From Aquitalea sp. LB_tupeE (GTDB lineage: Bacteria > Pseudomonadota > Gammaproteobacteria > Burkholderiales > Chromobacteriaceae), in assembly GCF_013391415.1 (NCBI RefSeq), contig NZ_JACAXB010000020.1:159271-223270 (forward strand): DNA of 64,000 nucleotides. Direction: 5' to 3'. Under the pieces are notes generated by a model. The model made no database searches and was not told where the DNA came from. It was given only the letters and a program-made list of their open reading frames with translations. Shown piece by piece: positions 1-8,718 of the stretch. How positions within the stretch are numbered: the stretch's first letter is position 1; each line of letters opens with the position of its first letter. The position numbers were made by a program, and so were the translations under genes.

Positions 1-1697
1 TTGCCAGCCTGCCGGCCCGTCATGCCGACACCCGGCTGGTGATGAGTGGTACCAGTGTCATTTCGGTGGCCTCGCGCAACATCATCCAGAGCGAAGTGGA
101 ACGGCTGGCCACCCTGGGCACCTTGCTGGTGGTGGCCTTGTTGTTGCTGGTCTACCGTTCGCTACCGCTGTTGCTGCTGGGGCTGATTCCGGTGGTGTCC
201 GGTGCGCTGGTGGGCATTGCCAGCGTCAGCCTGGGCTTTGGCCATGTACATGGCCTGACGCTGGGCTTTGGCACCACGCTGATCGGCGAGGCGGTGGATT
301 ACTCCATCTATTTGTTCATCCAGCGTGCCGGGGGCGGTAATCCCTCTCATTTCTGGCGCACCATCCGTCTGGGTGTGCTGACCTCCATCACCGGTTTTGC
401 CGCGCTGATGTGTTCCAGTTTCCCCGGCCTGTCGCAACTGGGCCTGTATTCCATCAGCGGGCTGGTGACGGCCGCGCTGGTGACGCGCTATGTGCTGCCG
501 CTGTTGATGCCGGCACGGCTGAACCTGCGCGACCTGAGCAAGCCCGGCCTGCTGCTGCAAAAAGTGCTGGATGGCCTGACCCGGCTGCGCTGGCTGTTGG
601 CGGTGGCCATGCTGGCGGCGGTGGCGGTGCTGGCGCTGCATCATCAGGACATCTGGAACCGCCAGCTCAATGCACTGAGCTCCACCTCGCCCGCGCAAAA
701 CAAGCTGGATGCCGAACTGCGGGCCGATCTGGGCGGCAATGACATGCGCTATGTGGCCAGCTTCAGCGCGCCGGATCAGGAAAGCGCCCTGCAACTGGCC
801 GAGCGCACGCGCCGGGTATTGCAGCAATTGAACCGGCAGAACGTGATTGGCGGCTTCCACACCCCGGACGAACTGTTGCCGAGCATCGCCACCCAGCGCG
901 CGCGGCAGGCTGCCTTGCCGCCAGCGGGTACGGCTGCACCACGGCTGGCCGAGGCGCTGCAAGGCCTGCCGGTGGATGCGTCTCAGCTGCAAGGGTTTGT
1001 CAGCGACGTGACCCGTGCGCAGCAGCAAGCGCTGCTCAGCCGTGCCAGCCTGCATGGCAGTGCGGCCAGCGTGCTGCTGGATTCCATGCTGATCAAGCGG
1101 CCTGGCAGTGATCTGGTGCTGATGCCGCTGCGCCCGGCCAGTGGTGAAAACATCGCGCTGGACAAGGTACGCGCGGCACTGGCTGCCCAGCAGCTGGGGC
1201 AGGTGACGGTGATCGACCTGCTGGAAGAAACCACCGCCATTTTCGATAGCTACACCCACGAAGCCTTGTTGTTTTCCTCGCTGGGCAGTCTGGCCATCCT
1301 GCTGCTGTTGGGGGTGACCTGCGGCTGGTTGCAAGCGGCGCGCGTCACCATTCCGCTGGGCTGCGCGGTGCTGTGTACCGTGGCGCTGCTGGATGCCTGT
1401 GGCATTCAGCTGACCATTCTGCATCTGGTAGGCCTGCTGCTGGTGGTGGCCATCGGCTCCAATTACGCGCTATTTTTTGCCAACAAGCAGCAACTGGGCA
1501 GTGCGGCCGAGCAGCGTCAGGTGGAAGTGTCACTGGTGGTGGCCAATCTGGCCACCGTCACCAGCTTCGGTTTGCTGGGCAGCTCCAACGTGCCGGTGCT
1601 GTCCTATATCGGCAGCACGGTGGCCATTGGCGCGCTGCTGGCGCTGCTATTTGCCGCCATGATGGCAAGGATGACCCCGCGTGCGCTGTCTGACTGA
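1..1697 (+). CDS. MMPL/RND-family exporter, C-terminal part (cut by window start)
   Basis: The reading frame is open from base 3, so the N-terminal part lies outside the window. The visible ~564 residues have the RND/MMPL layout: a block of hydrophobic segments (residues ~20-160), another at ~190, a soluble periplasmic loop (~210-400), then a second membrane block. The first block holds the family motif GEAVDYSIYLF; the second block has the weaker counterpart AIGSNYALFFAN. Exporters of this type lie inside aryl polyene clusters and are thought to move the lipid product across the inner membrane. The 3' end overlaps the next gene by 17 bases, so the two are probably co-translated. The family call is firm; the substrate is inferred from context. 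Confidence 0.88.
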   Translation, partial: ASLPARHADTRLVMSGTSVISVASRNIIQSEVERLATLGTLLVVALLLLVYRSLPLLLLGLIPVVSGALVGIASVSLGFGHVHGLTLGFGTTLIGEAVDYSIYLFIQRAGGGNPSHFWRTIRLGVLTSITGFAALMCSSFPGLSQLGLYSISGLVTAALVTRYVLPLLMPARLNLRDLSKPGLLLQKVLDGLTRLRWLLAVAMLAAVAVLALHHQDIWNRQLNALSSTSPAQNKLDAELRADLGGNDMRYVASFSAPDQESALQLAERTRRVLQQLNRQNVIGGFHTPDELLPSIATQRARQAALPPAGTAAPRLAEALQGLPVDASQLQGFVSDVTRAQQQALLSRASLHGSAASVLLDSMLIKRPGSDLVLMPLRPASGENIALDKVRAALAAQQLGQVTVIDLLEETTAIFDSYTHEALLFSSLGSLAILLLLGVTCGWLQAARVTIPLGCAVLCTVALLDACGIQLTILHLVGLLLVVAIGSNYALFFANKQQLGSAAEQRQVEVSLVVANLATVTSFGLLGSSNVPVLSYIGSTVAIGALLALLFAAMMARMTPRALSD

Positions 1698-2358
1698 TCT
1701 CTTACGCGCCGGGCAGCGCGCCGACAGCTTGCTGCTGCTGTTGCCACCGGCCAAGGCCAGTCTGGACGACCTGCTGGCGCAGGGCATGGTGGCGGCAGTG
1801 CGCGCGCGCGGCTTGCCGCTGGATATCATGCTGGCGGATGTCGGTTATCAACAGGTGCTGGCCGGTACGGTGGCCGACAGCCTGCATCAGGCCGTGCTAC
1901 AGCCTGCGCTGGCGCAAGGCTACCGCAACATCTGGCTGGCCGGAATTTCTCTGGGTGCCTTCAATGCCCTGCATTATGCGGCGGTGTATGCTGAGCACCT
2001 GGCCGGTATCTTCTTGCTGGCACCTTATCCCGGTACTGCCGACATCCTGCAGGAAATCCGCCAAGCTGGCGGGCCGCAGGCCTGGGCGGATGCTTCGCCC
2101 GGTTTGCAGGACGAACGACACTGGTGGCACTGGCTGGCTGCTCAGCAGGAAAGCACCCCTTGCCCGGTGTGGCTGAGTCTGGCCGACGACGACCGTTTTG
2201 CTGCCGGACAGCAACTGCTGGCCAGCCTGCTGCCCGCCGCACGGGTACACCGCATGGCGGGTGATCACAGCTGGCCGGTGTGGCAGCAGCAATGGCAGCA
2301 TTGGCTGGACCATGGCCCGCTGGCGCAAGGTGCGCCGGGGCAGAAGGACAGGACATGA
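1681..2358 (+). CDS. alpha/beta hydrolase (possible thioesterase/esterase of the polyene cluster)
   Basis: A 225-residue alpha/beta-hydrolase-fold protein. The nucleophile elbow GISLGA places the serine at about residue 90. The pattern LADDDRF supplies a likely acid and AGDHSW a likely catalytic histidine near the C-terminus. The GTG start is chosen because AAGGA lies about nine bases upstream and because no ATG gives the full N-terminus. It begins inside the exporter gene and its stop overlaps the start of the deacetylase gene in an ATGA, so the three genes look translationally coupled. Its substrate cannot be read from the sequence. Cleavage of an acyl thioester or ester of the polyene is an inference from position. 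Confidence 0.75.
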   Translation: MRCLTDLLRAGQRADSLLLLLPPAKASLDDLLAQGMVAAVRARGLPLDIMLADVGYQQVLAGTVADSLHQAVLQPALAQGYRNIWLAGISLGAFNALHYAAVYAEHLAGIFLLAPYPGTADILQEIRQAGGPQAWADASPGLQDERHWWHWLAAQQESTPCPVWLSLADDDRFAAGQQLLASLLPAARVHRMAGDHSWPVWQQQWQHWLDHGPLAQGAPGQKDRT

Positions 2359-3182
2359 ACTCGCTGGTGTTTTCTCCATTCATCAAGCTGTGCCTGGCGC
2401 TGCACCTGCTGGCGCTGCTGTTGCTGTGCTGGCAACCGGCATGGTGGCCGGTCCTGCTGGGCGCGCTGGTGCTGTTGCACGGGCTGATTGCGCTGCTGGG
2501 TCTGCTGCCGCGCAGCACCCTGCTGGGGCCGAACCTGACCCGCCTGCCGCAAGCCGCCATCCGCCGTGGCGAAGTGGCCATCACTATTGATGACGGGCCG
2601 GACCCGGCGGTTACTCCGGCAGTGCTGGACATCTTGCGGCGTTATCAGGTGCAAGCCACTTTCTTCTGCATCGGCGAGCGCGCGGCGCGCTATCCGGAGC
2701 TGGTGCGTCAGGCGGCGCAAGAAGGCCATGCAGTGGAAAACCATGGCCAGCGGCATCGCAAGCAGACATCGTTATTCGGGCTCTCCGGCTGGCGGCGTGA
2801 AGTGGGAGAGGGGCAGGCCACCTTGCAGGCCATCACCGGCCGTGCGCCGCAGTTCTTCCGCCCGATTGCCGGTTTGCGCAACCCGCAGCTGGAACCGGTC
2901 TTGCAGCGGCTGGGCGTGTTTCTTGCGAGCTGGACGCGCCGTGGCTATGATACGCGCGTCCGGGACCCGGCCCTGGTGTATGCCAGACTGACCCGCCAAC
3001 TGGCCGCTGGCGATATACTGCTGCTGCACGATGGCAATGCCGCCCGCATGGCAGACGGTACGCCAGTCATCTTGCAGGTGCTGCCGCGTCTGCTGGAAGA
3101 ACTGTCCTGCCGCCAGCTACATGCCGTGACGCTGCCACAAGCCTGTTCACCCGCACCGGCTGCGGCCAAGCGCGCAAGCTGA
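2355..3182 (+). CDS. membrane-anchored polysaccharide deacetylase (NodB homology domain)
   Basis: 275 residues. The first ~53 are strongly hydrophobic (two predicted membrane segments), followed by a NodB domain. Motif 1 is TIDDGPD (Asp79-Asp80, catalytic base and metal ligand), motif 2 is NHGQRH (two metal histidines), motif 3 is FRPIAG, and motif 5 is LLHD, so the catalytic set looks intact. The ATG at 2355 has AGGACAGGAC before it and overlaps the preceding stop. Carbohydrate esterase family 4 enzymes remove N- or O-acetyl groups from sugars. Within a polyene cluster the target could be the glycosyl head group, but that is inference. I know no standard aryl polyene gene of this type. Confidence 0.82.
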   Translation: MNSLVFSPFIKLCLALHLLALLLLCWQPAWWPVLLGALVLLHGLIALLGLLPRSTLLGPNLTRLPQAAIRRGEVAITIDDGPDPAVTPAVLDILRRYQVQATFFCIGERAARYPELVRQAAQEGHAVENHGQRHRKQTSLFGLSGWRREVGEGQATLQAITGRAPQFFRPIAGLRNPQLEPVLQRLGVFLASWTRRGYDTRVRDPALVYARLTRQLAAGDILLLHDGNAARMADGTPVILQVLPRLLEELSCRQLHAVTLPQACSPAPAAAKRAS

Positions 3183-3219
3183 GCCCGTTTTTCAATCCAA
3201 GCTGATTCATCGGTTGTCT

Positions 3220-4425
3220 ATGCAAGCTCTCAGACTTAGCGCCTATACCCTCACCACAGCCCTGGGCCGTGGGGTGGAACCACATCTGGCCGCACTGCGC
3301 GCACAGCGCAGCGGCATTGTCAAAAAACGCTGGGAAACGGTGGAGTTTGATGTCTGTATCGGTGAAGTGGCCGGTGTGGACGACATCACCCTGCCCGCCG
3401 GACTGGCCGCCTACGACTGCCGCAACAACCGTCTGGCCCTGCTTGGTTTGCAGCAGGATGGTTTTGCCGAGCAGATCGAAGCTGCCAAGGCACGCCATGG
3501 TGCGGGCCGTATCGGTGTGTTTCTGGGGTCCAGCACCTCCGGCATTCTCAATTCCGAGCTGGCCTATCGCGAGCGCGACCCTGCCAGCGGCAGCCTGCCG
3601 GCCTGGCTGCGCTACCGTGAAACCCACAATGGCTATTCAGTGGCCGATTTCGTGCGCAAGCATTTTGCCTTGAGCGGCCCGGCCTGTGTGGTGTCCACCG
3701 CCTGTTCTTCCAGTGCCAAGGTGTTTGGCACGGCGCAGCGCATGCTGGCTGCCGGGCTGATCGACGCTGCCATCGTGGGTGGGGTGGACAGCCTGTGCCT
3801 GACCACCATTTATGGTTTTTCCTCGCTGCAACTGGTGTCGGGTGAACCCTGCCGCCCGTTTGATGTCGCGCGTGATGGCATTTCCATTGGCGAGGGCGCG
3901 GCATATGTGTTGCTGGAGCGCGCCGATGGTGCAGGTGAGGGCGCAGGTGAAGGCGAAATCCTGCTCACCGGCGTGGGTGAAAGCAGCGATGCCTACCATA
4001 TGTCCTCGCCACACCCGGAAGGGCTGGGCGCGTGCATGGCCATGCAGCAAGCTTTGCAGATGGCCGGTTTGCAGCCGGACGACATCGGCTACATCAATCT
4101 GCACGGCACCGCCACGCCCAGCAACGATGCCGCCGAAGGCGCGGCCGTGCTGGCGCTGTTTGGCCAAGGCACGCCGTGCAGCTCCACCAAGGGCCATACC
4201 GGCCATACCCTGGGCGCGGCTGGTGGCATCGAAGCCATTTTCTGTGTGCTGGCACTGCGCGACGGCCTGCTGCCCGGCGGCGTTGGTACCAGCACGCTGG
4301 ATCCGGCCTTGCCGGTCAATTACCTGCTGCACAATCAGCAGCAGCCCTTGCAGCATGTACTGAACAATTCTTTCGGTTTTGGCGGCAGTAATTGCAGTCT
4401 GGTTTTTTCGCAGGTGACGGCATGA
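3220..4425 (+). CDS. beta-ketoacyl-ACP synthase (FabF-like ketosynthase)
   Basis: 401 residues, the usual length for a type II ketosynthase. It performs decarboxylative Claisen condensation of an acyl chain with malonyl-ACP. The catalytic triad is visible: Cys162 in STACSSSAK, His in NLHGTATPSND and His in KGHTGHTLGAAGG. The ATG at 3220 is preferred to a TTG two codons earlier. The gene follows the deacetylase by 37 bases. It overlaps the chain-length-factor gene by four bases (ATGA), the classic arrangement for a ketosynthase/chain-length-factor heterodimer. Being active-site complete, it is the likely elongating subunit. Confidence 0.9.
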   Translation: MQALRLSAYTLTTALGRGVEPHLAALRAQRSGIVKKRWETVEFDVCIGEVAGVDDITLPAGLAAYDCRNNRLALLGLQQDGFAEQIEAAKARHGAGRIGVFLGSSTSGILNSELAYRERDPASGSLPAWLRYRETHNGYSVADFVRKHFALSGPACVVSTACSSSAKVFGTAQRMLAAGLIDAAIVGGVDSLCLTTIYGFSSLQLVSGEPCRPFDVARDGISIGEGAAYVLLERADGAGEGAGEGEILLTGVGESSDAYHMSSPHPEGLGACMAMQQALQMAGLQPDDIGYINLHGTATPSNDAAEGAAVLALFGQGTPCSSTKGHTGHTLGAAGGIEAIFCVLALRDGLLPGGVGTSTLDPALPVNYLLHNQQQPLQHVLNNSFGFGGSNCSLVFSQVTA

Positions 4426-5216
4426 GCACAGCAACAATCTATCTGGATGGCCTGAGCGTACTGGGCCCTGGCATGGCCGACTGGAACGCCGCTGCGGCAT
4501 GTTTGCGCGGCGAGCAGCCATTTGCCGTGGCCGAGGTCAGCCTGCCGCCGGTCACCGCCTTGCCCGCTACCGAGCGGCGGCGTGTGGGTGCCGCGGTGAA
4601 GCTGGCCATGGCCACCGGCTTTGCCGCCGTGGACGCAGCCGGGGCCGATGCGGCCTTGCTGGCCAATGTGTTCTGCTCCACCGGTGGCGACTGCGACAAC
4701 TGTCACAACCTGCTGGATGTGCTGGCCTCCGACCAGCGGCTGGTTTCGCCCACCCGCTTTCACAACTCGGTACACAATGCCCCGGCCGGTTACTGGGGCA
4801 TTGCCACCGGCTGTACTGCGGCTTCCACCAGCCTGTGCGCCTACGATGCCACCTTCGCCGCCGGTTTGCTGGAAACGGTAACCCAGGTGCAGGCCAGTGG
4901 TGACCGCGGCCTGTTGGTGGCGTTTGATACCGCCTATCCGCAACCCTTGTATGCGCAGCGCCCCATTCCCTACCCGATGGGGGTGGGCATGGTGTTCAGC
5001 GCCCGTCGGAGTGAGCGCAGCCTTGCTGCCTTGCAGCTGTCGCTGTGCAACGAAGCGGCCAGCACCATGGCTGATGCCGCGCTGGAACAACTGCGGCAAA
5101 CCATTCCGGCAGCACGCAGCCTGCCTTTGCTGCAATTGCTGGCGCAGCGCAGTGCGGGCCGGGTAGTGCTGGATTATCTGGATGACTGCCGTCTGGCCGT
5201 CACGGTGCAAGCATGA
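4422..5216 (+). CDS. ketosynthase-like chain-length factor (KS-N family)
   Basis: 264 residues, shorter than a full ketosynthase. It resembles the short 'beta-ketoacyl synthase chain length factor' of aryl polyene clusters, with the characteristic stretches FCSTGGDCDNCHN and FHNSVHNAPAGYW. It keeps a cysteine in ATGCTAAS but lacks the two-histidine ketosynthase pattern, so it is probably a non-elongating partner of the upstream ketosynthase. Start and stop overlap both neighbours by four bases, implying coupled translation and matched amounts. The family call is good; heterodimer formation is inferred. Confidence 0.82.
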   Translation: MSTATIYLDGLSVLGPGMADWNAAAACLRGEQPFAVAEVSLPPVTALPATERRRVGAAVKLAMATGFAAVDAAGADAALLANVFCSTGGDCDNCHNLLDVLASDQRLVSPTRFHNSVHNAPAGYWGIATGCTAASTSLCAYDATFAAGLLETVTQVQASGDRGLLVAFDTAYPQPLYAQRPIPYPMGVGMVFSARRSERSLAALQLSLCNEAASTMADAALEQLRQTIPAARSLPLLQLLAQRSAGRVVLDYLDDCRLAVTVQA

Positions 5217-5680
5217 TGGACCGTCAGGCTATTGCCGCCCGTATTCCGCACCAGGGCAGCATGTGTCTGCTCGATAGCGTGGAGCGCTGGGATGCGGAAC
5301 ACATCGTCTGTCTGACCCGCAGCCACCTGCAGGCGGATAACCCCTTGCGCGCGGCCGGGCGACTGGGTGTGGCCAATGCCATCGAATATGCCGCCCAGGC
5401 CATGGCAGTGCATGGCAGCTTGCTGGCGGGCGATGCAGCAGCGCCGCGCGCCGGTTATCTCACCAGCGTGCGCGAAGCCAGCTGGCACTGCCAGCGGCTG
5501 GATGAACTGGACGATGCCTTGCACGTGCAGGCCGAACGCCTGTCCGGCAACGACATTACCGCCATGTACCGTTTTGCCGTGTCATCCGGCGGGCGTCTGC
5601 TGGCCAGTGGCCGCCTGGGCGTGGTGCTGGATGCCGCCGCACTGGCCCCGCTTGCCATTTCTTCCCGGGAGTCTTCATGA
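5213..5680 (+). CDS. hotdog-fold 3-hydroxyacyl-ACP dehydratase (ApeP-like)
   Basis: 155 residues with the hotdog dehydratase opening IPHQGSMCLLDSVERW; the histidine in PHQGSM matches the catalytic His position of FabA/FabZ-type enzymes. It fits the dehydratase of aryl polyene clusters that removes water from 3-hydroxyacyl-ACP to build the conjugated chain. The second helix contains NAIEYAAQAMAVH, where related enzymes carry the acidic partner residue. The start overlaps the chain-length-factor stop (ATGA) and the stop overlaps the ketoreductase start by four bases. Confidence 0.82.
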   Translation: MMDRQAIAARIPHQGSMCLLDSVERWDAEHIVCLTRSHLQADNPLRAAGRLGVANAIEYAAQAMAVHGSLLAGDAAAPRAGYLTSVREASWHCQRLDELDDALHVQAERLSGNDITAMYRFAVSSGGRLLASGRLGVVLDAAALAPLAISSRESS

Positions 5681-6396
5681 AACGCGCCCTGATCACCGGT
5701 GGCAGTGGTGCCATCGGTGCTGCCATCTGCCAGCGACTGGCGGCCGATGGTTTTCACGTCATCATTCATGCCAACAGCAATCTGGCAGCGGCAGAAGCGC
5801 TGGGCCAGTCGCTGCGCGAGCAGGGCCGCAGTGCCGAGGCGGTGCAGTTTGACGTGGCGGATGCCACGGCCAGCGCGGCCGTGCTGGAGCGCATTCTGGA
5901 ACAAGGCCCGGTCCAGGTGCTGGTGAACAATGCCGGTATCCACGACGACGCGGTGTTTCCCGGTATGCAGCCGGCGCAGTGGCACCGGGTGATCGACGTT
6001 TCGCTGCATGGTTTTTTCAATGTCACCCAGCCATTGACCATGCCGATGATACGCACCCGCTGGGGGCGCATCATCAATATCACCTCGGTGGCGGCTCTGG
6101 CGGGCAATCGCGGCCAGACCAACTATGCCGCCGCCAAGAGCGCGCTGCATGGGGCCACGCGCTCGCTGTCGCTGGAGCTGGCCAGCCGCGGTATCACCGT
6201 CAATGCGGTGGCGCCGGGCATTATTGCTTCGGACATGAGCAAGGATGTGTTCGACAAGGACATGGTGGCGCAGCTGGTGCCGATGAAGCGGGTAGGGCAG
6301 CCAGAGGAAGTGGCCAGCCTGGTGGCCTTTCTGGCCTCAGAGCAGGCGGCTTATATCAGCGGCCAGGTGATTTCCATCAACGGCGGCATGCTGTAA
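5677..6396 (+). CDS. 3-oxoacyl-ACP reductase (FabG-like short-chain dehydrogenase)
   Basis: 239 residues. The NADPH-binding motif is TGGSGAIG at residues 7-14, followed by NNAG. The catalytic Ser-Tyr-Lys set is in ITSVAALAG and TNYAAAKSA. It reduces the 3-ketoacyl-ACP made by the ketosynthase and completes the elongation set with the dehydratase. Start: GGGAG sits seven bases before the ATG. It is the last gene of the plus-strand run; 25 bases separate it from the converging dehydratase. It is assigned to the secondary-metabolite set rather than to primary fatty-acid synthesis because of its neighbours. Confidence 0.88.
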   Translation: MKRALITGGSGAIGAAICQRLAADGFHVIIHANSNLAAAEALGQSLREQGRSAEAVQFDVADATASAAVLERILEQGPVQVLVNNAGIHDDAVFPGMQPAQWHRVIDVSLHGFFNVTQPLTMPMIRTRWGRIINITSVAALAGNRGQTNYAAAKSALHGATRSLSLELASRGITVNAVAPGIIASDMSKDVFDKDMVAQLVPMKRVGQPEEVASLVAFLASEQAAYISGQVISINGGML

Positions 6397-6421
6397 GACC
6401 GTTCTGGCGGGCTGAGAGGCC

Positions 6422-6925
6422 TTATGCCTTGTCAGCCGCAAGCTGGCTGACCAGCTGCGCACGCGGTGCGTAAGCCAGCGCGATTTCCAGCTTGGCCACG
6501 TCGGCATCCGCCACTTTCACCTGGGCATTCACCTGCACCAGCAAAGGTGCCACCTGACGGCACTGGATGAAAAAATCCACCGCACAGTCCGGCTGTACCG
6601 GCTGCTTGAACCAGCAGTTGCGGACTGCTGCCAGCACGCCGATTGAATCTTCCGGCAGGGTTTTCACATAAGGGTCGCCCGCCAGCAGGCCGGCACCGGC
6701 AAACTGCGCCATGGATTCGATCAGCATCACCCCGGGCACCAGCGGCAGGCCGGGAAAGTGGCCTGCTATCACCGCATTGTCATGCGGCCAGCGTGCCGTG
6801 CCATGGAACTGGTGCGGCCCTTCGATACACAGCTGCTCGCACACGAAAATGGCACCACGGTGCGGCAGGATGGCCGCAATATCCTCACGCGCCAGCAGCA
6901 TGGGGTAGTGGTAGTCAGCACTCAT
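6422..6925 (-). CDS. FabZ-like 3-hydroxyacyl-ACP dehydratase
   Basis: 167 residues. The motif ILPHRGAIFVCEQ (catalytic His) and HFPGLPLVPGVMLIESMAQ match the FabA/FabZ hotdog dehydratases, including the acidic residue in LIESMAQ. The ATG at 6925 overlaps the stop of the upstream ketosynthase gene (ATGA on the minus strand). This is the second dehydratase of the cluster; aryl polyene pathways typically use two. It is the last gene of a three-gene minus-strand operon (ACP, ketosynthase, dehydratase) that faces the plus-strand elongation genes. Confidence 0.85.
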   Translation of the reverse strand: MSADYHYPMLLAREDIAAILPHRGAIFVCEQLCIEGPHQFHGTARWPHDNAVIAGHFPGLPLVPGVMLIESMAQFAGAGLLAGDPYVKTLPEDSIGVLAAVRNCWFKQPVQPDCAVDFFIQCRQVAPLLVQVNAQVKVADADVAKLEIALAYAPRAQLVSQLAADKA

Positions 6926-8178
6926 GACGGATACCGCCTGGCCACCAGCGAGACATTGCTGCCGCCGAAGGCAAAAGAGTTGGACATGATGGCGTTTACC
7001 GTGCAGCCGTGACGGGCATGCAGCGGGATGAAGTCCAGGTCGCATTGCGGGTCTGGCGTTTCCAGCGTGGCCGTGGGCGGCAGCGAACCGCTGTTCATCG
7101 CCATTACCGCCAGTGCGAATTCCAGAATGCCGCTGGCACCGATCAGGTGGCCGTGCATGGATTTGGTGGAGCTGATGGCAAGCGTGCTGTTTTCACGAGC
7201 GCCAAATACGGTGCGGATGGATTCGGTTTCCACCACATCGCCGCTTGGTGTCGCCGTACCATGGGCATTCAGGTATTGAATGTCACTGGCTTGCAGCCCG
7301 GCATCGGCCAGCGCCTGTTGCATGGCATATACCTGTTCGGCGCTGGATGGTGCAGTCAGATGGGCGGCATCGCTGCTGCAACCATAGCCACACACTTCGC
7401 CCAGCCCGGCTTGCTGACGCCTGCCTGCATGGGCGGCACTTTCCAGTACCATGGCTGCTGCGCCTTCTCCCAGCACAAAGCCGCTGCGATCCTGTGAGAA
7501 CGGACGGCAACTGCGTGCAGGGTCGGTGGCATGGGGTTTGGCCATCACACGTAATGCATTCCAGGCCAGGATGGAACCAGGTGTCAGCATGGCTTCGCAG
7601 CCCACCACCACTGCGGCATCCAGATAGCCGTCACGAATGGCGCGGAAAGCTTCGCCTATGGCGGTGGCAGAGGACGCACAGGCAATGGAGTAGGTATTGC
7701 TGGGGCCCTTGAAACCATGGCTCATGGAGATGGCGGCGGCAGCGGCATTGGCCATCATCCTGGGAACAGACAGCGGGTGTACCATGGCCGGATTGCGCTT
7801 GCCATTGCTGTTGACTGCCGCCTGAAAGCGGTCGTACAGCCCGTCCAGCGTGTGGGCCCCGCCAAAGCCGATACCGACAAACACGCCCACGCGGCGGCTG
7901 TTTTCCGGCTGGGCCGGGAAGTTGGCCTGTTGCAGCGCTTCGCCTGCGGCGACCAGGGCAAACTGGCTGGCTCGGTCCAGCCCGGCATGTTTGTTGTCCA
8001 GCAGGGCAGCCGGTTCGCTGGCTGCCGGGGCCAGCAGGATGTCGGGCAGCCATTTGCTGATGTTGGCCGGGGCAGTGCCAATGGCGCAGTGCCCTTCCAG
8101 CGCACGGGCAAAACTGGTGGGAAGGTCTGCCCCCAGCGGGCTGATGGCTCCCATGCCGGTAATCAGAACCTGTGCCAA
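6922..8178 (-). CDS. beta-ketoacyl-ACP synthase II-type ketosynthase (second KS)
   Basis: 418 residues with an intact Cys-His-His site: Cys in SIACASSATA, His in NAHGTATPSGD and His in KSMHGHLIGASG. A TTG start at 8178 is chosen because GGAG lies six to seven bases upstream, it abuts the ACP stop directly, and it gives the expected opening before ITGMGAISPLG. An ATG eight codons later would cut the first beta strand. It probably performs a different condensation (for example the first one, with the starter unit) from the KS/chain-length-factor pair; that split is inferred from known aryl polyene pathways. Confidence 0.88.
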   Translation of the reverse strand: MAQVLITGMGAISPLGADLPTSFARALEGHCAIGTAPANISKWLPDILLAPAASEPAALLDNKHAGLDRASQFALVAAGEALQQANFPAQPENSRRVGVFVGIGFGGAHTLDGLYDRFQAAVNSNGKRNPAMVHPLSVPRMMANAAAAAISMSHGFKGPSNTYSIACASSATAIGEAFRAIRDGYLDAAVVVGCEAMLTPGSILAWNALRVMAKPHATDPARSCRPFSQDRSGFVLGEGAAAMVLESAAHAGRRQQAGLGEVCGYGCSSDAAHLTAPSSAEQVYAMQQALADAGLQASDIQYLNAHGTATPSGDVVETESIRTVFGARENSTLAISSTKSMHGHLIGASGILEFALAVMAMNSGSLPPTATLETPDPQCDLDFIPLHARHGCTVNAIMSNSFAFGGSNVSLVARRYPS

Positions 8179-8463
8179 TTATTGCTCCGCTTCCAGGCTG
8201 AGGTCGGGCATTTCGCCGTTATTGTGCGCGCGAATGGCCGCTTCGATATCGGCCAGCATTTCGGCAAACCCCATTTTCGGGTAGCGGGTGGGGTCGGGCA
8301 GTTGAAAGCCGCAGCGGTCTTCGATTTCAAACAGCATCTCGACCATATCGAGCGAATCCAGGCCCAGAGCAGACACTTGCAAGTCCGGATCATCAAACAA
8401 TGCAGCGTCTTTGCCTTTGGTATTGATCAGATAGTTTTTGATGATTTCTTCTAGCATAAGCAT
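8179..8463 (-). CDS. acyl carrier protein
   Basis: Up to 94 residues. The phosphopantetheine attachment site is the serine in LGLDSLDMVEM, followed by the acidic helix EIEDRCGF. It carries the growing chain between the ketosynthases, reductase and dehydratases. Two in-frame ATGs (8463 and 8457) are possible and no strong ribosome-binding site separates them. The region before the gene is AT-richer than its surroundings and has a TATAAT box. The C-terminus is somewhat longer than in housekeeping AcpP, as in other specialised ACPs. It is the first gene of the minus-strand trio. Confidence 0.85.
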   Translation of the reverse strand: MLMLEEIIKNYLINTKGKDAALFDDPDLQVSALGLDSLDMVEMLFEIEDRCGFQLPDPTRYPKMGFAEMLADIEAAIRAHNNGEMPDLSLEAEQ

Positions 8464-8498
8464 TCAATCCCGAGCGGTGCATGCAGCAAAGAGGGCCG

Positions 8499-8504
8499 AT
8501 TATA
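8499..8504 (-). promoter_or_regulatory. possible -10 box for the ACP-KS-dehydratase operon
   Basis: The minus strand reads TATAAT here, a perfect sigma-70 -10 hexamer, about 36-42 bases before the two candidate ACP starts. I see no good -35 box at 16-18 bases, so activation by a regulator or an extended element would be needed. It lies in a 255-base divergent gap (8464-8718) between the ACP and acyltransferase genes that holds no convincing gene. Confidence 0.4.
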
Positions 8505-8718
8505 TAGTAAAATCATTACCCCGGTTTGATTTGGCTCGGCTTGCCTGCGGGTGATTTCAAGCATGTCCTATCCATCAGCATTGAATACCCGGTTGTATTA
8601 TCGTCCGGTATGTCGCACTTTCCCGGCTCGCCATATCCGGGTGAAATTGCTGCCGGGTATGGCCAATTCGCTCGCGCTTTAAATGTGGCGGGCAGTCAAC
8701 GAGAAGTGAAGTGGAATA

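Noticed and set aside
162..1424. 420-residue minus-strand ORF inside the exporter gene
   Set aside because: Gln/His/Arg-rich low-complexity translation, antisense to a clear MMPL frame; a GC-rich shadow ORF.
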